NCBI GenBank assembly: GCA_045806505.1
Contig: JBJMJE010000077.1
Coordinates: 1-10,683 of the forward strand
Source of the DNA: DASVFB01 sp045806505
GTDB taxonomy: Bacteria > Actinomycetota > Thermoleophilia > Gaiellales > Gaiellaceae
Direction of reading: 5' to 3'
Length of the DNA stretch: 10,683 nucleotides
The translations under genes and the position numbers were made by a program. The notes below the pieces were generated by a model, which searched no databases, was not told the origin of the DNA, and was given only the letters and a program-made list of their open reading frames with translations. Positions 5,679 through 10,683 of this stretch are shown one piece after another. The stretch's first letter is position 1; each line of letters starts with the position of its first letter.

Positions 5679-6142
5679 CCGAGCTCTACGACGAGATCCA
5701 GGGGTTCGCGGCGCAGTACCCGGACTCGCGGTCGGCCGTGATGCCGGCGCTGCGCGCCGCGCAGGAGCGCTATGGCTGGTTGCCGCCGGAGGCGCTGCGC
5801 GGGGTCGCGAACGCGCTCGAGCTCTCGCCTGCGTACTGCAAGGCGATCGCGACGTTCTACGACATGTACCACCTCGAGCCGGTGGGACGCCACGTCGTCG
5901 AGGTCTGCACCAACCTCGCGTGCGCGCTCGTCGGCGCGCAGCGGGTCGTCGAGGCGTTCGAGAGCGAGCTCGACATTGCGGCCGGAGAGACGACTGCGGA
6001 CGGGGCTGTGACGTTCCGCACCATCGAGTGCGCAGGCGGCTGCGGCTACGCGCCGGTCGTCGTCGTGGACGGCCGCTACCGCGAACCGGTCTCGCCGGAC
6101 GAGGTTCCCGCGCTCGTGGAGGAGATCCGTGCCCAGGCGTGA
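5675..6142 (+). CDS. nuoE: NADH-quinone oxidoreductase subunit E
   Basis: NuoE (24-kDa/Nqo2 homologue, 155 aa) is a thioredoxin-fold subunit of the NADH-oxidising N-module and carries the [2Fe-2S] cluster N1a. The ligands are C78-x4-C83 (VCTNLAC) and C119-x3-C123 (ECAGGC). The helical N-terminal part (about 1-70) contains RYGWLPPEAL and ATFYDMYH, both typical. The start is a TTG at 5675 that overlaps the nuoD stop as TTGA, with GAGG 7 nt upstream. The first in-frame ATG downstream would delete the first helix, and an ATG upstream at 5543 would add 44 Arg-rich residues read out of frame from nuoD. The stop lies 14 nt inside nuoF. Confidence 0.95.
   Translation: MTELYDEIQGFAAQYPDSRSAVMPALRAAQERYGWLPPEALRGVANALELSPAYCKAIATFYDMYHLEPVGRHVVEVCTNLACALVGAQRVVEAFESELDIAAGETTADGAVTFRTIECAGGCGYAPVVVVDGRYREPVSPDEVPALVEEIRAQA
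6118..6124 (+). promoter_or_regulatory. Strong ribosome binding site of nuoF
   Basis: GGAGGAG, within the end of nuoE, places a near-perfect anti-16S match a few bases before the GTG at 6129. It is the best Shine-Dalgarno in the window and decides the nuoF start. Confidence 0.75.
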
Positions 6143-7445
6143 CGTCCTCCTCGCGCACGCGGACGAGCGCGACCTGACGCAGCTCGACGAGTACCGCGCG
6201 GTCGGCGGCTACGACGCGCTGGAGAAGGCTCAGGGGATGGACTCCGATGCTCTGATCGACGCGCTCACGATCTCGACGCTTCGCGGCCGCGGCGGCGCGG
6301 GCTTCCCGACCGGCCGCAAGGCTTCGCTCGTCGACCGGAGCGGAGCGCGGCCGTCGTACCTCGTCGTGAACGCCGACGAGTCCGAGCCCGGCGCCTTCAA
6401 GGACCGCGAGCTCATGGGCCGCAATCCGCACCTCCTGATCGAGGGCTGCCTGATCGGCGCGCGCGCAATCCTTTCCACGAGCGTCTTCATCTATATCCGC
6501 GGCGAGTACCTGACGGAGTGGGAGGTACTGCAGCGGGCGGTGGACGACGCACGCGCGGCCGGGCTGTTCGGAGACATCGAGATCACCGTGCACCGCGGCG
6601 CCGGCGCATACATCTGCGGCGAGGAGACGGCGCTGCTCGACTCGCTCGAGGGCAGGCGCGGCCAGCCGAGGCCGCGGCCGCCGTTCCCCCCGATCCAGGG
6701 CCTCTACATGTCTCCGACGCAGATCAACAACGTGCAGACCATCGCGACGATCCCGGTGATCATCTCGCTCGGCGCCGACGAGTTCGCGAAGATCGGACCG
6801 GAGACCGCGCCCGGCACCGCGATCTTCTCGCTGTCCGGCAACGTCGTGAATCCGGGCAACTACGAGCTCGAGCTCGGTTCGACGCTGCGTGAGCTGATCT
6901 ACGACGTCGGCGGCGGCGTGCCCGACGGGCACGCGATCAAGGCGATCATCCCCGGCGGATCGTCGGTGCCGATCCTGACGCCGGATCAGCTCGACACGCC
7001 GATGGACTACGACTCGATCGGCGCGGCGGGATCGTTCTTCGGGTCGGCGGCCGTGATGGTGATCGACGAGCGGTGCTGCATGGTGCAGCTCGCGCTGCGG
7101 GCGGAGAAGTTCTACATGCACGAGTCGTGCGGGAAGTGCACGCCGTGCCGCGAGGGCACGCGCTGGCTCGTCCAGCTCCTGGAGAAGATCGAAGACGGAC
7201 GCGGCGAGTACTCGGACCTCGATCTGATCGAGAGCGTCGGCTCGCGCATCCTCGGGCGATCGTTGTGCGCGCTCGGCGACTTCGCGGTGTATCCGGTGCA
7301 GAGCTACCTGCGCAAGTTCCGGAGCGAGTTCGAGGCGCACATCGACGGGCACGGCTGCCCCTTCGCCGGCGAGTCGTCGATCGAGGGGATCGTCGCTCCG
7401 GCCGACCAGCACCGGCACCATCCCGTCGCCACGGTTCCGTCATGA
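6129..7445 (+). CDS. nuoF: NADH-quinone oxidoreductase subunit F (FMN and NADH binding)
   Basis: NuoF (51-kDa/Nqo1 homologue, 438 aa) binds NADH and FMN and passes electrons to cluster N3. RGRGGAGFPTG (52-62) is the glycine-rich FMN/NADH site, NADESEPGAFKDREL (81-95) the second nucleotide-site motif, and GAGAYICGEETALLDSLEG (157-175) the third. Cluster N3 ligands are C334, C337, C340 (SCGKCTPCREG) and C380 (LCALGDFA). The GTG at 6129 gives the family N-terminus (LDEYRAVGGYDAL at 19-31) and follows a strong ribosome binding site. The C-terminus ends in a short His-containing tail (QHRHHP, 427-432) that is not conserved as far as I know. Together with NuoE and NuoG it makes the NADH dehydrogenase module. 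Its TGA overlaps the nuoG ATG (ATGA). Confidence 0.97.
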   Translation: MPRRDVLLAHADERDLTQLDEYRAVGGYDALEKAQGMDSDALIDALTISTLRGRGGAGFPTGRKASLVDRSGARPSYLVVNADESEPGAFKDRELMGRNPHLLIEGCLIGARAILSTSVFIYIRGEYLTEWEVLQRAVDDARAAGLFGDIEITVHRGAGAYICGEETALLDSLEGRRGQPRPRPPFPPIQGLYMSPTQINNVQTIATIPVIISLGADEFAKIGPETAPGTAIFSLSGNVVNPGNYELELGSTLRELIYDVGGGVPDGHAIKAIIPGGSSVPILTPDQLDTPMDYDSIGAAGSFFGSAAVMVIDERCCMVQLALRAEKFYMHESCGKCTPCREGTRWLVQLLEKIEDGRGEYSDLDLIESVGSRILGRSLCALGDFAVYPVQSYLRKFRSEFEAHIDGHGCPFAGESSIEGIVAPADQHRHHPVATVPS

Positions 7446-9559
7446 GCGCACCGGAGCTCGTCACGGTCACGATCGACGACGTCGAGGTGCAGGTGCCGAA
7501 GGGCACCGGCGTGGTCGAGACGGCGCTCGCGGCCGGGATCGAGATCCCTGTCTTCTGTTACGAGCCGCGGCTCGGGCCGCCGGTCGGCGCGTGCCGCATG
7601 TGCCTCTGCGAGGTCGAGGGCATGCCGAAGATGCAGACGGCGTGCACGATGACCGCGACCGACGGAATGGTCGTGCACAGCGCGCTGTCGTCGCCGAAGG
7701 CGGCCGAGGCGCAGAACTCGACGCTCGAGTTCATCCTCGTCAACCACCCGCTCGATTGTCCGATCTGCGACAAGGGCGGCGAGTGCCCGCTGCAGGACCT
7801 GACGTTCCGCTACGGCCCCGGCAACACGCGGATGACGTTCCCGAAGCGGACGTTCGACAAGCCGATCCCGATCTCGCCGCTGATCGCGCTCGACCGCGAG
7901 CGCTGCATCCTCTGCTACCGCTGCACCCGCTTCAGCGAGATCGTCGCCGAGGACGGCCAGCTCGTCGCCGTCAATCGCGGCGCCGAGACGCAGATCGCGA
8001 CGTTCGAGGACGAGCCGTACCGCGCTCCGTTCAGCGGCAACGTGATCGAGCTGTGCCCGGTCGGCGCCCTCACGTCGACGACGTACCGCTTCGACGCGCG
8101 GCCGTGGGAGATCCAGGACGTGCCGAGCGTGTGCGGACTGTGCCCGGTCGGCTGCAACATCGACGTGACGACGCGCGAGGGCAAGGTCAAGCGGATCCTG
8201 TCGCGGAACCACCCGGAGGTCGACCAGGGGTGGCTCTGCGACAAGGGCCGCTTTGCGTACCAGCACCTCAACGCTCCGGACCGGTTGCGGGACCCGCTGC
8301 TGCGCGTGCGACGGCGCGGCTTCGAGGAGGTGTCGTGGGAGCGCGCGCTCGACGAGGCGGAGCGGCTGCTGCGTGAAGCCGACGGCCGCATCGTCACCGC
8401 GCTGTCCGGCTCCGAGACGGTCGAGCAGGCGTACGCGCTCGCGAAACTGCTGCGGCGAGGCCTGAGCTCACACTCGGCGGTGCTGCCGGAAGAAGTTTCC
8501 GACGCGCTCGACGGCCTGCGCGTGCCGCTGTCTGCCATCGCCGACGCCGACGTGATCGCAGTCCTCGGCGATGCCCCGGTCGTGGAACGCGCGCCGATCG
8601 TCGACCTCTGGATCAAGCAGTCGCGCCGCAACGGTGCGCGCGTCGTGCAGTCCGTCGACGAGATCGGCGACGTGGCGAACGCGGTCCTGATCTGGTGCGG
8701 CCCGGACGGCCAGGGTGGCGCACGCGTCGCTGAGTTGGCGCAGCGCGCCGGCGCGAAGGGGGCCTTCTACCTGCCGGAGACGGCGAACGCGCGCGGCGTG
8801 TGCGACGCATGGGCCGCAGCGGCGGACGGGGAGCCATCGAACCCGGAACCGATCGGGCTCCTGATCGTCTCGGGCGACGAGGCTGCGGCGAACCCGGTCG
8901 TGCGCGCGATGGCCGAACGAGCGGAGCGCGTGCTCGTGATCTCGATGTTCCACGGCCTCGCCGCGGGCTGGGCCGACCTCGTTCTGCCCGGGACGAGCTA
9001 CCTCGAGCGCGATGGCACGTATGTGAACCTCGAGGGGCGCGTGCAGCGGGTGCGCCGCGCGGTGATCCCGCCCGCCCCCGACGAGCTCGCATGGCTCGCG
9101 CACCTGGCCGAGCGCTTCGACGTGGAGGTCTCGCCGTACCCGTCCGTCGTGTTCGAGGAGGTGTCCGCGATCGCCTTCGGCGGCATCCCGTTCGGTGCCG
9201 TCGGCGAGCGCGCCGAGCTGCCGCCGGCGACCGAGACGAGAACGCAAGTGCCGGGCTCTGCCCCCGACCGGCCCACGCCCCAAGGGTTGCGCCTCATTCG
9301 CTACCGGCCGCTGTTCTCGGGGCCTGCCGTCGAGCGGACGCCGGAGCTCTCGTTCCAGCGCGCGCTGGCCGAGGTCGAGCTCTCCGAAGATGACGCCCGC
9401 TCGCGCAACATTCGTCCCGGCGACGACGTCACGGTGCGCTCGAACGGAACGTCGGTCACCCTGCGCGCGCGGCTCAGTCGCGACGTGCGGGCGGGCGTCG
9501 TCCGCATCGCGGAGGAGCACGCCGGCGACCTGCAGACGTCCGTCGAGGTGACGAAATGA
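7442..9559 (+). CDS. nuoG: NADH-quinone oxidoreductase subunit G (compact form, four Fe-S clusters)
   Basis: NuoG (75-kDa/Nqo3 homologue) carries the Fe-S chain of the N-module. The ligands of four clusters are visible: N1b [2Fe-2S] C39, C51, C54, C68; N5 with the His-Cys3 set H102, C106, C109, C115; N4 C155, C158, C161, C205; and off-path N7 C231, C234, C238, C266. Residues about 228-700 are a molybdopterin-oxidoreductase-like domain without sign of a working Mo site; LPGTSYLERDGTYVNLEGRV (515-534) is its best-kept motif. The domain's C-terminal barrel (about 615-700) follows a Pro/Thr-rich linker (590-615). At 705 aa it is shorter than the E. coli (about 900) and Thermus (about 780) proteins, the difference lying in the Mo-like domain. 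It overlaps nuoF and nuoH by 4 nt each. Confidence 0.96.
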   Translation: MSAPELVTVTIDDVEVQVPKGTGVVETALAAGIEIPVFCYEPRLGPPVGACRMCLCEVEGMPKMQTACTMTATDGMVVHSALSSPKAAEAQNSTLEFILVNHPLDCPICDKGGECPLQDLTFRYGPGNTRMTFPKRTFDKPIPISPLIALDRERCILCYRCTRFSEIVAEDGQLVAVNRGAETQIATFEDEPYRAPFSGNVIELCPVGALTSTTYRFDARPWEIQDVPSVCGLCPVGCNIDVTTREGKVKRILSRNHPEVDQGWLCDKGRFAYQHLNAPDRLRDPLLRVRRRGFEEVSWERALDEAERLLREADGRIVTALSGSETVEQAYALAKLLRRGLSSHSAVLPEEVSDALDGLRVPLSAIADADVIAVLGDAPVVERAPIVDLWIKQSRRNGARVVQSVDEIGDVANAVLIWCGPDGQGGARVAELAQRAGAKGAFYLPETANARGVCDAWAAAADGEPSNPEPIGLLIVSGDEAAANPVVRAMAERAERVLVISMFHGLAAGWADLVLPGTSYLERDGTYVNLEGRVQRVRRAVIPPAPDELAWLAHLAERFDVEVSPYPSVVFEEVSAIAFGGIPFGAVGERAELPPATETRTQVPGSAPDRPTPQGLRLIRYRPLFSGPAVERTPELSFQRALAEVELSEDDARSRNIRPGDDVTVRSNGTSVTLRARLSRDVRAGVVRIAEEHAGDLQTSVEVTK

Positions 9560-10551
9560 ACAACGGCGAGCCGTGGTGGGTCTCGCTGATCAAGGCGGCG
9601 GTCATCGTCAACCTCGTCATGCTCGCGTTCGCGTACACGACGTGGCTCGAGCGCAAGCTGCTCGGACGCATGCAGAACCGCTACGGCCCGAACCGCGCCG
9701 GCCCGTTCGGCCTGCTGCAGCCGATCGCAGACCTGATCAAGCTCGTGCGCAAGGAGAGCTTCTTTCCCGTGGCCGCGCGCAACGGCCTCTACATCGCCGC
9801 ACCGGTGGTCTCGATGTTCGCCGCGCTCGCGGCCTTCGCAGTGATCCCCTTCGGCGCAGGCTGGGACATCTCGAACTACCACGTCAACGGTGAGATCGCG
9901 AACGTGTCGATCGCGCTGATCCTGATCTTCGCGCTCGGCTCGCTCGGCGTGTACGGCGCGATCATCGGCGGTTGGGCGTCGGAGTCGAAGTACTCGCTAC
10001 TCGGCTCGATGCGCACGTGCGCGCAACTCGTTTCCTACGAGGTGTCGCTCGCGCTGTCCGTCCTCGGAGTCGTGTTGATGGGCCAGTCGCTGAACCTCGT
10101 CGACATCGTCAACAAGCAGGGCGCGACGATCTGGTTCTTCATCCCTCAGCTTGCCGGGATGCTCGTCTTCTTCTTCGCGGTCATCGCAGAGACGGCGCGC
10201 CCGCCGTTCGACCTTCCCGAGGCGGACACCGAGCTCGTCGCCGGCTACCACACCGAGTACAGCGGCATGCGCTGGGGCCTCTTCCAGACGGCGGAGTACG
10301 TCAACATGATCACGCTCTCGGCACTCGCCGTGACGCTGTTCTTCGCCGGCTGGCACGGGCCGTGGGCGCCGCTCGGGCCGCTTTGGTTCGTGCTGAAGGT
10401 GTTCCTGCTCGTCTCGTTCTTCATCTGGGTCCGGGCGTCCGTGCCGCGCCTGCGCTACGACCAGTTGATGCGCTTCGGCTGGAAGGTGCTGCTGCCGATC
10501 GCGACGATCAACGCCGTCGTCACCGCCTTGCTGGTGGTCTGGATCGACTGA
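9556..10551 (+). CDS. nuoH: NADH-quinone oxidoreductase subunit H
   Basis: NuoH (ND1/Nqo8 homologue, 331 aa) is the membrane subunit that closes the quinone entry channel and links the Q-module to the proton pumps. It has about eight hydrophobic segments, including about 10-29, 79-99, 118-139, 156-176, 195-211, 250-265, 277-293 and 311-329. Signature motifs are LERKLLGRMQNRYGPNRAG (31-49), the cytoplasmic loop AETARPPFDLPEADTELVAG (211-230) with its conserved acidic residues, and YHTEYSGMRW (231-240). The ATG at 9556 overlaps the nuoG TGA (ATGA) and follows GAGGTG (9545-9550). The length is normal. The next expected gene, nuoI, does not follow directly; at least 132 bp of repeat-rich, apparently non-coding sequence intervenes. 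Confidence 0.97.
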   Translation: MNNGEPWWVSLIKAAVIVNLVMLAFAYTTWLERKLLGRMQNRYGPNRAGPFGLLQPIADLIKLVRKESFFPVAARNGLYIAAPVVSMFAALAAFAVIPFGAGWDISNYHVNGEIANVSIALILIFALGSLGVYGAIIGGWASESKYSLLGSMRTCAQLVSYEVSLALSVLGVVLMGQSLNLVDIVNKQGATIWFFIPQLAGMLVFFFAVIAETARPPFDLPEADTELVAGYHTEYSGMRWGLFQTAEYVNMITLSALAVTLFFAGWHGPWAPLGPLWFVLKVFLLVSFFIWVRASVPRLRYDQLMRFGWKVLLPIATINAVVTALLVVWID

Positions 10552-10579
10552 TGGTCGCTCGCCTTCGGCTCGCTCCCGC

Positions 10580-10600
10580 AGGGGAAACCATGTTTCCCCT
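10580..10600. repeat. Perfect 9-bp inverted repeat with 3-nt loop after nuoH
   Basis: AGGGGAAAC (10580-10588) and GTTTCCCCT (10592-10600) are exact reverse complements around CAT, making a strong short-loop hairpin on either strand 29 nt after the nuoH stop. A T-run does not follow, so it is not a textbook terminator, though TTTCCCCT on its 3' side resembles a weak one. The 10-mer AGGGGAAACC that opens it recurs at 10674-10683. Confidence 0.7.
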
Positions 10601-10606
10601 ACGAGA

Positions 10607-10678
10607 CCCCTTCTTCAGGTCACGCCTCAGCCCGCGCGCCGCTGAGATCGCCGCGCGCGCTGAGGAGAAGGGAAGGGG
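10607..10678. repeat. Compound 72-nt imperfect palindrome after nuoH
   Basis: CCCCTTC (10607-10613) is complementary to GAAGGGG (10672-10678), and the next TTC pairs with GAA (10667-10669 as GAA) across a 2-nt bulge. Inside, CCTCAGC (10625-10631) is complementary to GCTGAGG (10659-10665). Further in, GCGCGC (10634-10639) can pair with GCGCGC (10653-10658). Together they form a nested, cruciform-capable or RNA-folding element. It resembles REP-type intergenic palindromes in build, but I cannot assign it to a named family. Confidence 0.5.
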
Positions 10679-10683
10679 AAACC
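10674..10683. repeat. Second copy of the AGGGGAAACC motif at the window edge
   Basis: AGGGGAAACC repeats bases 10580-10589 exactly, 94 bp further on, and the window stops there. If the next bases are ATGTTTCCCCT, a second full hairpin and a tandem unit of about 94 bp begin here. Confidence 0.5.

Noticed and set aside
4152..7421. Minus-strand open frame of 1089 codons opposite nuoD-nuoF
   Set aside because: It is antisense to three clear nuo genes. Its codons are in register with nuoD and nuoF, so stops would need the rare sense codons TTA, CTA or TCA. The product is Arg/Asp/Val-rich with no recognisable domain.
10551..10683. Open frame from ATG 10551 overlapping the nuoH stop (TGATG), open to the edge, as a possible nuoI start
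   Set aside because: The translation shows no NuoI N-terminal features, third-position G+C is lower than in the nuo genes, and the bases are occupied by inverted repeats. It cannot be fully excluded because the window ends.
1..10683. CRISPR array, tRNA, rRNA, insertion sequence, toxin-antitoxin or defence genes
   Set aside because: No direct-repeat array with spacers, no cloverleaf or rRNA segment, and no transposase or effector motif was seen. Nearly all of the window is accounted for by recognised housekeeping genes.

Overview
The window comes from a high-GC bacterium (about two-thirds G+C by eye, with strong G/C preference at third codon positions). Its gene content fits the Actinomycetota. 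A FprA/adrenodoxin-reductase type ferredoxin reductase and an actinobacterial-looking FumC point that way. A deep-branching class such as Thermoleophilia is plausible, but that is inference; no rRNA or other marker gene is present to settle it.

The layout is two divergent gene blocks separated by a 122-bp intergenic region (2624-2745). The left block runs leftward on the minus strand: an ErpA-like A-type iron-sulfur carrier (2207-2623), a ferredoxin-NADP reductase (818-2185), a 62-residue four-cysteine zinc-ribbon protein (570-758), and the N-terminal 182 codons of class II fumarase FumC, which runs off the left edge (1-548). No clear Shine-Dalgarno sequence precedes any of these four genes. 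A candidate leaderless promoter sits directly on the ErpA start.

The right block runs rightward and is the first eight genes of a respiratory complex I (NADH:quinone oxidoreductase) operon in canonical order: nuoA, nuoB, nuoC, nuoD, nuoE, nuoF, nuoG, nuoH. Six of the seven junctions overlap by 4 to 14 nt (alternative GTG and TTG starts included), and most starts have a good purine-rich ribosome binding site. The ligands of clusters N1a, N1b, N2, N3, N4, N5 and N7 are all visible. N6a/N6b would lie in NuoI, and the remaining membrane subunits would be encoded beyond the right edge.

The compact operon is interrupted twice by non-coding DNA rich in inverted repeats: 169 bp between nuoC and nuoD (4238-4406) and at least 132 bp after nuoH (10552-10683). 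The second ends at the window edge in what looks like the start of a second copy of a repeated motif.

Functionally the blocks fit together. FumC supplies malate in the TCA cycle. Complex I oxidises NADH and passes electrons through seven or more Fe-S clusters. The divergent ErpA-like carrier and ferredoxin reductase could serve Fe-S cluster assembly and electron supply. I do not see an undescribed defence, mobile or biosynthetic system. The points most worth a second look are the two structured interruptions, the Cys-rich tail of the ErpA-like protein, the unnamed zinc ribbon, and the split in translation-initiation style between the two blocks.
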